64,000 nt of DNA, taken from contig JAJEFE010000021.1 of NCBI GenBank assembly GCA_022820625.1, positions 1 through 64,000 on the forward strand, written 5' to 3'. Positions 14,542-22,763 of the stretch are shown here, in pieces. The notes under the pieces were generated by a model. It saw nothing but the letters and a program-made list of their open reading frames with translations. It searched no databases and was not told the DNA's origin. The translations under genes were made by a program, and so were the position numbers. This DNA is from Gammaproteobacteria bacterium (GTDB lineage: Bacteria; Pseudomonadota; Gammaproteobacteria; Steroidobacterales; Rariloculaceae). Each line of letters begins with the position of its first letter. Position 1 is the stretch's first letter.

Positions 14542-14820
14542 TTGCGCTGGACATGGGACGAGGGCAAGAGCCTCATCAACAGGAGAAAGCACGGTCTGGG
14601 TTTCGAGACTGCCCAGGTCGTGTTCGATGATTTGCTGGCGGTCTCGCGTCAGGAACCGCATCCGGACGAAGAGCGATGGCAAACAATCGGCATTATCGGC
14701 AACGTTATCGTGATCGTGGCTCACACTTTGCCGCGGACCGATGATGAGTCCGGACGAATTATCAGCGCTCGCAAAGCCACACCGCGCGAAAGGAGACTCT
14801 ATGAAGACGGCGACTTCTAA
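14542..14820 (+). CDS. brnT: BrnT ribonuclease toxin
   Basis: A 92-residue BrnT-type RelE-fold ribonuclease: RWTWDEGKSLINRRKHGLGF, FETAQVVFDD, a middle IIGNVIVIVAHT strand, then RIISARKATPRERRLYE, the conserved C-terminal motif. Only a TTG start fits, since a stop lies 27 bases upstream in frame and there is no ATG before the conserved Trp region. It overlaps brnA by 20 bp. Length and motifs appear complete, so the toxin should be functional. Confidence 0.9.
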   Translation: MRWTWDEGKSLINRRKHGLGFETAQVVFDDLLAVSRQEPHPDEERWQTIGIIGNVIVIVAHTLPRTDDESGRIISARKATPRERRLYEDGDF

Positions 14821-15088
14821 GCCATTGACCAAAGAGCAGAAGGCGGATTTGGCTACGCTGGAAGCTCTTCCTGATGCTCAGATAGATACGGGCGACATCC
14901 CCGAGGCCGTGAATTGGCCGGACGCCCAGCGGGGCCTCTTCTACCGTCCCGTCAAGAAGCAGATCACTCTGCGCCTAGACGCTGACGTGCTTGCCTGGTT
15001 CAAGCGAAACGCACCGGGCGGGCGGGGATATCAGACCGAAATCAATCGCGCCTTGCGGCAGCACGTTCAGCAAAGCGAGAAAGCGTAA
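14801..15088 (+). CDS. brnA: BrnA antitoxin
   Basis: A 95-residue antitoxin with the typical order of an N-terminal toxin-binding part and a C-terminal ribbon-helix-helix: KKQITLRLDADVLAWFKRNA, then GYQTEINRALRQHV. ATG 14801 follows AGGAG by 5 bases and overlaps the end of brnT. With brnT it is the only complete TA pair left in the left island. The last bases are repeated at 12,445. Confidence 0.9.
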   Translation: MKTATSKPLTKEQKADLATLEALPDAQIDTGDIPEAVNWPDAQRGLFYRPVKKQITLRLDADVLAWFKRNAPGGRGYQTEINRALRQHVQQSEKA

Positions 15089-15174
15089 GCCCCTTTCATC
15101 TAGATTCCGCCGTCTGGCAATCTTTCCCCCAGGGCGTAATGCGCTCGGCGATTGACGAACCCGCTTCTATTTCG
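15067..15174. repeat. 108-bp repeat, copy B (brnA end plus higA fragment)
   Basis: Here brnA is whole and the higA part is a fragment encoding EAGSSIAERITPWGK in minus orientation. The fragment is joined to the 3' end of parD. Together the two copies show that a brnA/higA convergent junction once existed as a unit. Confidence 0.75.
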
Positions 15175-15409
15175 TGCCGGCGAACGGCTCGTAGGCTTGG
15201 GGATCGAATCGCTCGAACTCTCCGGCCTCTGCATCTCGCACAGCTTGCTCCAGACTCGCTTTCAGCAGGTAGTATTGGCGCGCGCCGTCTCGTTCCATCA
15301 GCATCCGAATTCCTGCCCGAACCACTTCGCTCACGTTGGCGTAGGCGCCAGACTGGATCTGGCTGTCAACGTAGGCTCGCATCTGCTCGGAAAGGTGTAC
15401 GTTTGGCAT
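15167..15409 (-). CDS. parD: ParD-family antitoxin, without ParE
   Basis: An 80-residue protein of the ParD (CC2985) family: MPNVHLSEQMRAYVDSQI, then GAYANVSEVVRAGIRMLMER as the ribbon-helix-helix, and an acidic C-terminal tail that in the family wraps ParE. The gene for ParE should follow on the same strand. Instead the higA fragment starts within a few bases of the stop, showing a deletion junction. Confidence 0.85.
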   Translation of the reverse strand: MPNVHLSEQMRAYVDSQIQSGAYANVSEVVRAGIRMLMERDGARQYYLLKASLEQAVRDAEAGEFERFDPQAYEPFAGTK

Positions 15410-15461
15410 GCGGATACCTCGAATTGACGCAAGTCATCGAATCTGGTCGGATGCTGACATT

Positions 15462-15758
15462 ATGAAACAAAACCTCGCTTGGCCGGTGAACCTGCAACGG
15501 CAGGAAGACGGCGCGATTCTTGTCTCGTTTCCGGATATTCCTGAGGCATTGACGGAGGGTGCCACGGAAGCCGACGCGCTCGAGCAAGCTCAGGACTGCC
15601 TGATCGCCGCGCTTGAGGGCTACGTCGGGGCGCGGCGCCCGATCCCCAGCCCGTCCCGGGCGCGCGGACGGGCGTCAGTGGCGCTGCCGGTACTGATGTC
15701 CGCCAAAATCGCGCTTTACGGAGCAATGCGCGCGCAGGGTGTCAGCAATACGGAGTGA
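15462..15758 (+). CDS. hicB: HicB-like antitoxin, C-terminally truncated
   Basis: A 98-residue protein. Residues 5-60 are the HicB partial RNase H fold (WPVNLQRQEDGAILVSFPDI, PEALTEGATEADALEQAQD), and SAKIALYGAMRAQGVSN begins the C-terminal helix-turn-helix. The protein then stops, whereas homologues continue about 25 residues through the recognition helix. No hicA lies on either side. ATG 15462 is 52 bp from the divergent parD start. Truncation probably abolishes DNA binding but not toxin binding. Confidence 0.8.
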   Translation: MKQNLAWPVNLQRQEDGAILVSFPDIPEALTEGATEADALEQAQDCLIAALEGYVGARRPIPSPSRARGRASVALPVLMSAKIALYGAMRAQGVSNTE

Positions 15759-15769
15759 AGGAAGCCGCC

Positions 15770-17149
15770 TTAAATCTCGGAAGCAGTCTGCTCGATGCTG
15801 GTGCGCAGTATTGCGAAGAGGGTGTCGACTTGTGTTCTGGTCATTACCAGCGGCGGTGACAGCACTGTTTGGTTGCCTATTGGGCGGACAATCAAGCCCT
15901 GATCGCGGCAGGCCTCAAACACCTTTTCAGCGACGCGCGCGCTGGGCTCGAAGGGCGTTTTTCGTTCCTTGTCGGCGACGTACTCGATTCCGACCATGAA
16001 TTGACTGCCGCGGACATCCCCAACGATTGGCAAGTCCCCCAACGTCAGCGCCTGTTCGAAGAAATACGACCCAACATCCCGCACCTGGGCGCAGGTGTCC
16101 TCCCGTTCGATGATCTCAATATTTTTGAGAGCGGCGGCGCAAGCAATCGGATGGCCTGAGTACGTGAATCCCATCGTCAACAACCCTCCCTCGCACTGGG
16201 GCCGGCTGATGACGTCGTAGATTTCCTCGGAGAAGATCGCCGCGCCGAGGGGGACGTAGCCCGAGTTGATTCCCTTGGCGAGCACCAAAATGTCCGGGAC
16301 GTAGCCGTAGACTTCTTCGGAGGCGAACCAGGCGCCCAGCCGGCCGAACCCGGTGACGACTTCGTCGGCGATGTAGAGCACGTCGTTCTCCCGGCAGATC
16401 TCCCACATCTTGCGGTGGTACCCGCGCGGCGCCACGAGCACGCCCCCTGCTCCCATGATGGGTTCGGCGATGAAGGCGGCTACGTTGTCCGCGCCGAGCT
16501 GGGCGATTCGGTTGCGGAATTCGGAGGCCAGAAACTCGCAATATGCTGCCTCCTCAAGGTGCTCGGCACCGGCAGGCCGCCGGTACATGTTTGCAGCCGA
16601 GACGTGGGTGATCCAGTCGTCTGCGATGCGGTCGAAACCGTGCTTCGTCGCGTGAATGCCCGTGAGGCTTGCAGTCACGTAGGTGGCGCCGTGATATGCC
16701 CCCAGCCGCGAGATGATCCACTTCTTGCGCGGCTTGCCCCGCAGGTTGTTGTAGTAGTGCACGAGGCGGATGGCGGCGTCGTTGGCGGTGGAGCCGCCGG
16801 TGGTATAGAAGACGTGATTGAGACTGCCCGGTGTCAACTCGGCCAGTTTGACGGAGAGCATGGCGGCTGGCTCGTTGCCGCTGTGGCCGAACGGGTTGTA
16901 GTACTGCATCCGCGCGGCCTGTTCGGCGATGCATTCCGCCATTTCGCGCCGGCCGTGGCCGATGTTCACGCACCAGAGCCCGGCCATGCCGTCGAGCAGG
17001 CGGTTGCCGCGCGAGTCGATCACGTGCACGCCCTCGGCGGCGCTGATGATCTGGCTGCCCTGCTCCCTGAAGGTGGAGAAATCCGTGTAGGGATGGATGA
17101 AGTGGTCCCGATCCATCCGCCAGAGTGTCTTCCAGTCCGGTTGGCTCAT
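15770..17149 (-). CDS. Class III aminotransferase, probable polyamine:pyruvate type
   Basis: A 459-residue PLP-dependent omega-aminotransferase. The PLP lysine is K292 (LVLAKGINSGY), with D262 in ADEVVTGFGR binding the cofactor nitrogen. LLDGMAGLWCVNIGHGR and NHVFYTTGGSTAND are close to SpuC-like putrescine:pyruvate and beta-alanine:pyruvate enzymes. It would convert putrescine to 4-aminobutanal. It is the last gene of a minus-strand set with an antiporter and agmatine deiminase upstream, which supports a polyamine substrate. Substrate choice is inferred from context and similarity. Confidence 0.85.
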   Translation of the reverse strand: MSQPDWKTLWRMDRDHFIHPYTDFSTFREQGSQIISAAEGVHVIDSRGNRLLDGMAGLWCVNIGHGRREMAECIAEQAARMQYYNPFGHSGNEPAAMLSVKLAELTPGSLNHVFYTTGGSTANDAAIRLVHYYNNLRGKPRKKWIISRLGAYHGATYVTASLTGIHATKHGFDRIADDWITHVSAANMYRRPAGAEHLEEAAYCEFLASEFRNRIAQLGADNVAAFIAEPIMGAGGVLVAPRGYHRKMWEICRENDVLYIADEVVTGFGRLGAWFASEEVYGYVPDILVLAKGINSGYVPLGAAIFSEEIYDVISRPQCEGGLLTMGFTYSGHPIACAAALKNIEIIEREDTCAQVRDVGSYFFEQALTLGDLPIVGDVRGSQFMVGIEYVADKERKTPFEPSARVAEKVFEACRDQGLIVRPIGNQTVLSPPLVMTRTQVDTLFAILRTSIEQTASEI

Positions 17150-17264
17150 GCTTTCTGTCCTGCGGTGTTCAATCGCTTTGTTCGGTCGGATATCGACGGC
17201 TTCCTTCGCCCCAGTATCGGACGATTGCTGCGCTTCGGGTTCAACCGACTTCTTCGTGCGGTGT

Positions 17265-18764
17265 TCAGCCGAGGGCGTAGCCCGCGATGACGAACGCGAC
17301 GGAGGCGGCGCCGGCCGCGAGCAGCGCGTACGGGAGTTGTGTGAGCGCGTGGTCGATTGCCCCGCAACCGCTGCCGTGGGCGGAGAGCACCGTGGAGTCG
17401 CCGTAGAAGCAGGTGTGGCTGCCGAAGGCGCTGGCGGAGATCAGGGCGCCGATCACCAGCGAGAGATCGGCGTTCACGGCCTCGGCCAGCGGGATGACGA
17501 TGGGCATGGCCACCACGATGATGCCCCAGAAGGATCCGCTGGCGAAGGCGATCAGTGCAATGGTGAGGAAGGTGACCAGGGGAAGGAACTCGGGCGTCAT
17601 TAGCGGCTGGACGACGCCGATGACGTAGGGCGCGAGCCCGAGTTCATCGTTGACTTCCTTCAGCATGAAGCCGGCCACGACCGTTCCCAGCGGCAGCAGC
17701 ATCGACTTGAACCCCTCCAGGATCGTGTCGAAGAGTTCGGTGACGCTAAGCAGGCGCTGCACGGCGATCAGCACGATGGTCAGGGCCAGCGCCACCGTAA
17801 CGCCCTTGAGAATGTCCGCGCCAAGATACCAGGTAAAGCCGATCAGCGCCAGGATGGGAAGGAGGAAGTTGAGGATAGCGCCACGGAAGAGGTTGCGCGG
17901 TGATTCCACACCGTCGGCCGGCTGATCGGCGTGACTCGAAGGAGTGCCACCGGCGGCGGGATCGGGTTCACCGCGTTCGGCCATACCGGGACCGGACCCA
18001 ACCCGACCAGCCACATCAGCCCCAGGCTCACCATGTCTGAACTCATCGTGCCCGGACTCACCGCGCCCAAACTCACCGAGCTGTTCCACTACCGGCACCC
18101 GTCTCTCAGCCGTTTTCATGGGCCCGAGCAACGGAATCGCCCCGATGATCACCAGCGGCACGATGGCCACGGCGGCCCAAGCATAGAACATGTACGGGAT
18201 CGCGCCGATGTAGACGGAGAGCCCGCGCCCGGTTTCAGCGGCGGCGCTGTCCTCCAGCACCGCGGCGAAGAACACCGTCCACGTGGACAACGGGACCAGC
18301 ACGCAGATCGGCGCCGCGGTCGAGTCGACCACATAGGCCAGCATCTCGCGCGAGACCCGAAAGCGATCGGTCAGTCGCTTCATCGACGAACTGATCGCGA
18401 GCGCATTGAGATAGTCGTCGATGAAGACGGCGAGGCCGAGCAGCCACGTGGCCAGCAGCGCGCTGGCCCGGGTCCTGACCCGACGGCTGGCAAGCTGGCC
18501 GAAGGCTGAAGCGCCACCGATGCGCGCCAGCAGCGCGATCAGCCCGCCCATCAGCCCGCAGACCATGATCACCCAGCCGATGGTCTCGTCCTGCATGACC
18601 GTGAGGATGACGTCGGTGAAGTTGGTCAGCAGTTCCGAGGGCGCGAGCATGGCGAGCCCCACCACCGTGCCGCCCACCAGCGGCTCGATGGTGCGCTTGG
18701 AGAGCACGGCGAGCACGAGCACGACCAGCGTCGGAATCAGAACCGGGAATCCTTCAATGGTCAT
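17265..18764 (-). CDS. NhaC-family antiporter or amine transporter
   Basis: A 499-residue polytopic membrane protein of the NhaC/ArsB-like superfamily with about 11-12 hydrophobic segments. Characteristic parts are GLAVFIDDYLNAL, TAAPICVLVPLSTW and FGSHTCFYGDSTVLSAHGSG. The start at 18764 (MTIEGFPVLIPT) puts the first membrane helix at residue 8. Residues of about 225-290 form a hydrophilic loop made partly of five-residue repeats (GEFGR, GESGH, DEFRH, GEPGA). Members exchange Na+ for H+, arginine or other amines. Between the aminotransferase and agmatine deiminase genes, uptake or exchange of agmatine or putrescine is a reasonable inference. Confidence 0.8.
   Translation of the reverse strand: MTIEGFPVLIPTLVVLVLAVLSKRTIEPLVGGTVVGLAMLAPSELLTNFTDVILTVMQDETIGWVIMVCGLMGGLIALLARIGGASAFGQLASRRVRTRASALLATWLLGLAVFIDDYLNALAISSSMKRLTDRFRVSREMLAYVVDSTAAPICVLVPLSTWTVFFAAVLEDSAAAETGRGLSVYIGAIPYMFYAWAAVAIVPLVIIGAIPLLGPMKTAERRVPVVEQLGEFGRGESGHDEFRHGEPGADVAGRVGSGPGMAERGEPDPAAGGTPSSHADQPADGVESPRNLFRGAILNFLLPILALIGFTWYLGADILKGVTVALALTIVLIAVQRLLSVTELFDTILEGFKSMLLPLGTVVAGFMLKEVNDELGLAPYVIGVVQPLMTPEFLPLVTFLTIALIAFASGSFWGIIVVAMPIVIPLAEAVNADLSLVIGALISASAFGSHTCFYGDSTVLSAHGSGCGAIDHALTQLPYALLAAGAASVAFVIAGYALG
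18021..18080. repeat. 15-bp tandem repeat, 4 copies, inside the antiporter gene
   Basis: Four in-frame units (CCCAGGCTCACCATG and variants) encode the five-residue repeats in the cytoplasmic loop of the antiporter. Units differ at several positions, so the array is old rather than freshly slipped. Confidence 0.75.
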
Positions 18765-18770
18765 GGGTAC

Positions 18771-18896
18771 AGGCCTTTGGCAGCGCATGGCGAACGTCCA
18801 GCGTCACACCGAGACCGGCCAGCGGCGCGTGGCAAAAGTCGCGGGTCGAGCCTGGACCGGCCAGCAGCCCGTGGCAGGAGCACCACGTCGCCCCGG
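18771..18896. repeat. 42-bp imperfect repeat, about 3 copies, intergenic
   Basis: Units centred on GGCCAGCGGCGCGTGGCAAA recur every 42 bp between the antiporter and agmatine deiminase genes. The clearest pair is 18813-18854 and 18855-18896; the third, upstream, is more diverged. The array fills nearly all of the 138-bp gap. Confidence 0.55.
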
Positions 18897-18902
18897 TTCC
18901 GG

Positions 18903-20279
18903 CTACGCACCGACCGGCTGTTGTTGCGTGACACAGTGAATTCCGCCTCCGACGTAGTTGATGGGCGTTGGGTCGATCTGCACGACGTCGCGATCGTAGG
19001 CCGCCTGCAGAATGCGGGCGACCGCGTCGTCCTTCTCCGCGTTTCCGTAGCGGGGCGCAATGACCACTCCGTTGGTCGCCAGGTAATTGACGTAGCTTGC
19101 GCACTTGACGATGTGCACGGGCTTGCCCTCGGGAAACTCTTCGGATCGGCCCACGCCGCACATGCGCGCCAGGAATTCCGAGTACATCGGCTCGCCCGGC
19201 CCGACGCCCATGTAGTCGATGTCGGGCACGGGAAGGCGCACCACCTCGAAGGGCCTGCCGCGGGCGTCGGTCTCCTCGCGCAGCGTGCGAACCACTTCTT
19301 CGAGCCGGGCGTAGTTGGCCGCCATGATGGGATCGCCGGCGGCCTCCCGTTCGGTCACCTCGGCCAGCACGATGCGGTTGGGGCCGGCGAACTGGCAGAA
19401 CTCGTCCGCGTGGCCGCCGGTGCTCTGGGCGCCGTATAGGCGGATGATCTCGTCGGCGTGGAAATAGGGTATCGGCGCCTCCCTGTTAGCCTGCAGGTCC
19501 TCGCGCAGGCCGCCGTTCAGGCCGATGACCCGGCTCACGCCAAGGCTGCGCCGGTGGGCGGCCTCGATCTCCTTCCACGGGGTGCCGGGGTTGCGCTGCA
19601 TCTCGAGGGTCCGGTTGACGAGCAGCACGCCGTCGCCATTGCAGATTCGGTTGCCGCCCTCGCTGACGATCTCCGTGCGCATTACCCGGTCGTTGCTGAG
19701 GTACCTGGCCACGCGATCGGGCAGTTCGGTCATCCGCACCGATAGCGGATCGTCGACCGTCGAGTAGCCCCACTGGTTCTGCCGATAGGAAACGATGGCG
19801 AGCCTGCCGGTGGCGGGGTCCTTGAGGAAGATCGGTCCGTAGTCGCGGATCCAGATATCGTCGGCAGGGATCGGCACCAGGTCCACGCCGGGACCGACCG
19901 GGTAGCCGTTTCGGGCCAGCCATTGCCGCGCGGCCTGGACCTCGCGCTCGTTCTCGCACATGAGCTTCGCGGGAACACCCCGGTCCGCCAATATCTGCAG
20001 GATCTCCGCCACCGTCCGCCGTGTGTCCAATTCCGGCGCGGAGAACCACTGGAATGTAGGCCAGGCCAGCCAGACCGCGGCGTGGGGCTCATACTCGCCG
20101 GGAATGGCGTAGCCGGCGTGGCGCGTTTCAGCGTCAGCGGAGACCGTACCAGCGGAAGTGGTCCCAGCGGATGGCGCCTGGGCGGATGTCTCCCCCGCGG
20201 AAGTCGTACCAGCGGAAGCCGCCCCCGCGGACGTCCCGCCGGCAGAAGCCACCCCGGCCAACTCCATTGGGTGAGCCAT
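18903..20279 (-). CDS. aguA: Agmatine deiminase
   Basis: A 458-residue PAD-porph/agmatine deiminase. It hydrolyses agmatine to N-carbamoylputrescine and ammonia. The core begins IPGEYEPHAAVWLAWP; DDIWIRDYGPIF carries the substrate Asp residues, GGHADEF the catalytic His and GGGIHCVTQQQP the nucleophile Cys449. The core is a normal 370-400 residues, but it is preceded by about 50 residues of Ser/Ala/Gly/Thr repeats encoded by a 15-bp tandem array. Neither a signal peptide nor an obvious ribosome site was seen, so a start inside or after the repeat region is possible. Confidence 0.9.
   Translation of the reverse strand: MAHPMELAGVASAGGTSAGAASAGTTSAGETSAQAPSAGTTSAGTVSADAETRHAGYAIPGEYEPHAAVWLAWPTFQWFSAPELDTRRTVAEILQILADRGVPAKLMCENEREVQAARQWLARNGYPVGPGVDLVPIPADDIWIRDYGPIFLKDPATGRLAIVSYRQNQWGYSTVDDPLSVRMTELPDRVARYLSNDRVMRTEIVSEGGNRICNGDGVLLVNRTLEMQRNPGTPWKEIEAAHRRSLGVSRVIGLNGGLREDLQANREAPIPYFHADEIIRLYGAQSTGGHADEFCQFAGPNRIVLAEVTEREAAGDPIMAANYARLEEVVRTLREETDARGRPFEVVRLPVPDIDYMGVGPGEPMYSEFLARMCGVGRSEEFPEGKPVHIVKCASYVNYLATNGVVIAPRYGNAEKDDAVARILQAAYDRDVVQIDPTPINYVGGGIHCVTQQQPVGA
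20131..20250. repeat. 15-bp tandem repeat, 8 copies, in the agmatine deiminase N terminus
   Basis: Eight consecutive 15-bp units (type GTACCAGCGGAAGTG) encode SAGTT-like pentapeptides in the N-terminal extension. The period keeps the frame, so copy-number change would alter protein length without frameshift. Confidence 0.8.
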
Positions 20280-20298
20280 CAGCAGGCGGTCATCCGCC

Positions 20299-22608
20299 TC
20301 AGAATCGCAGTGAAAAGTCCACTCCGTACGTTCGCGGTAGTCCGGGCGTGGTGAGGATCGAGCCGAGCGACGACAGGTCGTTCACATACTGAGTATAGCG
20401 TTCGTCCGCGAGGTTCTTCGCCCATACGTTGACCGACCATGTACCGTCCTGCGGTTCCACTCCCAGCCTCACGTTATACAGCGTATAGCCTTCGAGCAAC
20501 GTGAGCGGCGCATTGGTGGCTTCCCCGAAGTAGTCGGAGCGGGCGGTGAAGTCGAATTGGGCGAACCCCAGCCGGCCGTTCGATACGGGTCTCTCGTAGC
20601 GGACCAACCCGTTGGCGCTGAAGCCTGGCGCGTACGGCAATTCACTGCCGTCGAGCAGTTCCGATACCCTGAACGGGCTGGTCGGGATCGACTCCTGTTC
20701 GGTGTTCAGCCAGGTGGCCCCGAGCTTGATGTCCACGAAGTCGCTCGGCGCCCACCAGATTTCCGATTCCAGGCCCGAGACGTCGGCGTTGGCGCCGTTC
20801 TCGTTGATGAGGAAGGTGTCGAGTTCCAGCTCGCCGGTGTCGGTGAGGGTCAGCGCCAGGATGATGTCCTCGTAGTCGTAGAAGAACAGCGAACTGTTCC
20901 AGCGCAGGGCCGCACCCAGGAGATCGGTCTTGATGCCGATCTCGTAGGCGGTGAGGGTCTCGGCGTCGTAGGGCTCGTTCAGTATCGGCTGCAGCGTGAT
21001 ATCCCCGACGAAACCGCCGCTCTTGAACCCGTTGGAAACGGTGCCGTAGACCATGGTCGAATCGCTCGTGTCAACGCTGAGGCCGATCGTCCAGGAAGTC
21101 TTGCTGAAGCCGATCTCGTCGTCCACGAACGCTTCGTCGAACACCGCGGGATCGCTGAAATTGCCGGGCAGAGGGCCGGGGGAGGCCACGAAGTCGCCGT
21201 CCCCGGTGGGGCCCTGACCCGCTGCGACGTTGATCGTGCCGCCGATGAAGGATCGCGTTTCGTCGGTAAAGCGAAGCCCCCCGATCAACGAGACGGTGTC
21301 GCTGAGCAGGTATTCGTTGTGCCAGAACAGCGCGAACGAATCGGTGGCGAGTTCGTAGGCGTGGTTCTGGCGGAATCCGTCGAAGAGGTCCGCCAGATCG
21401 GTCTCGGTGCGCGGGGTCACGAGGTCGTCCGTGGAATAGAAGAGTCCGAGGGTCCAGGTCCAGGCGTCGTCGCCAGGCGAAGTCAGCCGCAATTCCTCGG
21501 TGAACTGCGAAAAATCGGTTTCGTAGCCCACGTCGATATTCCGCTCGACGGAGCCGTCGGCGTCTTCCTGGGACTTGCGGTCCAGCGTGTTGTAGCCGGT
21601 GATGGAGGCGAATGTGCCGAAACCGAGGTCGCGCTCGATCTTCAGCACGGCGCCGAACGCGTCGATGGCGTCCCGGTTGACCACGCCGTTCTGCAGTGTG
21701 AACGGATCGTCGTCGGTGGCGATCGAGCGGCCGAACCCGTCGAACGAGCAGTCCGGGGAAGCACGCAGGCTGCCCGCGTCAACGGACGGGCAGATCTCGA
21801 AACTGCCGTCGTTGGTGTAGGAGGCGATGCCGTGGTACTGGTTGCCGTCGGAATCGTCGCTGCCGCCGAATACCGTCAGGCTGACGGTCGTGTCCTCCGA
21901 CCCGTCCCAGAGTAGCTGGCCGCGGAACGCTTGCTTGCTCGTCTGACCGATCTCGCCCAGCATCGGGTGCTCGAAAGGACCGCCGCCCTGGTTGACAGCG
22001 TGGAAGGCGAACCGGCCGCTGACGCCCTCGCCCAGCGCCCCGCCCACGAATCCTTCGACGGACCGGGATGAGTAGTTGCCGATCCCCAGATCCAGCCCCG
22101 CCTCGAAGTCCCGTGTCGGCTGGTTGGCGAAGAAATTGACCGAACCCCCGGTGGAGTTGCGCCCGTAGAGGGTTCCCTGCGGTCCCTTGAGCACCTCGAC
22201 GCGCTCGATGTCGAACAGCAGGAAGTTCAGCATGGTGGAGTTGCCGTAGTAGACCTCGTCCACGTGAACGGCGACGGGGGAACTCTGGATGGCGGTGAAG
22301 TCGTTGAGGCCGACACCGCGCAGCACGAAGTTGGGAATGGCGTTGGTGGAGGAGTAGGAGACGATAAGTCCGGGGGTCTGGTATTGCACGTCCGCGGCGG
22401 TTTCGAAACCCAGGTCGGTGATTTCCTCGCCGGTGAGCGTCGTCATCGTGATGGGCACGTCCTGGGCGTTCTGGACCCGCTTCTGGGCCGTGACGATGAC
22501 TTCTTCGAGGGTGCCCTGGGCGTACGTTTCGCCGGTTGCGAGGGTGGTCGCGATGGCGGCGGCCATAGCCGCCAACCTCTTGAATTCGTTCCGTTTGCCA
22601 GTGCTCAT
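20299..22608 (-). CDS. TonB-dependent outer-membrane receptor
   Basis: A 769-residue TonB-dependent receptor. A signal peptide (to about residue 30, cleaving after TYAQ) precedes a TonB box/plug beginning EEVIVTAQKR. The plug has VEVLKGPQGTLYGRNSTGG, typical of this family, and the barrel ends in Phe (GVDFSLRF). ATG 22608 is used because GGAG lies just upstream; an open frame runs further up without conserved content. Set between the carbamoylase and agmatine deiminase genes, it is likely to import the locus's substrate, for example a guanidino or carbamoyl compound. That assignment is inference. Confidence 0.9.
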   Translation of the reverse strand: MSTGKRNEFKRLAAMAAAIATTLATGETYAQGTLEEVIVTAQKRVQNAQDVPITMTTLTGEEITDLGFETAADVQYQTPGLIVSYSSTNAIPNFVLRGVGLNDFTAIQSSPVAVHVDEVYYGNSTMLNFLLFDIERVEVLKGPQGTLYGRNSTGGSVNFFANQPTRDFEAGLDLGIGNYSSRSVEGFVGGALGEGVSGRFAFHAVNQGGGPFEHPMLGEIGQTSKQAFRGQLLWDGSEDTTVSLTVFGGSDDSDGNQYHGIASYTNDGSFEICPSVDAGSLRASPDCSFDGFGRSIATDDDPFTLQNGVVNRDAIDAFGAVLKIERDLGFGTFASITGYNTLDRKSQEDADGSVERNIDVGYETDFSQFTEELRLTSPGDDAWTWTLGLFYSTDDLVTPRTETDLADLFDGFRQNHAYELATDSFALFWHNEYLLSDTVSLIGGLRFTDETRSFIGGTINVAAGQGPTGDGDFVASPGPLPGNFSDPAVFDEAFVDDEIGFSKTSWTIGLSVDTSDSTMVYGTVSNGFKSGGFVGDITLQPILNEPYDAETLTAYEIGIKTDLLGAALRWNSSLFFYDYEDIILALTLTDTGELELDTFLINENGANADVSGLESEIWWAPSDFVDIKLGATWLNTEQESIPTSPFRVSELLDGSELPYAPGFSANGLVRYERPVSNGRLGFAQFDFTARSDYFGEATNAPLTLLEGYTLYNVRLGVEPQDGTWSVNVWAKNLADERYTQYVNDLSSLGSILTTPGLPRTYGVDFSLRF

Positions 22609-22763
22609 TTCACTCCCCACGCGCATGGTGACTGCGAACTTTCGCGTTTCTATTCTGGAGGGGAGCCGAGGGCGTTCGTAAGCCCACAAATGGGGGGTAT
22701 CCGCACCTCCGACGTGTGCATGATGGCGTAAGAGGCGCCTTGGATGACGCCAGGTGGGGAAAG

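Noticed and set aside
18754-19161. A small minus-strand gene with 14-residue repeats in the antiporter-deiminase gap
   Set aside because: It is the 42-bp DNA repeat read in an open frame that overlaps the deiminase coding region; no other evidence of coding.
20557-21915. A 452-codon frame opposite the TonB receptor
   Set aside because: No domain, codon pattern of a shadow; the receptor on the other strand is unmistakable.
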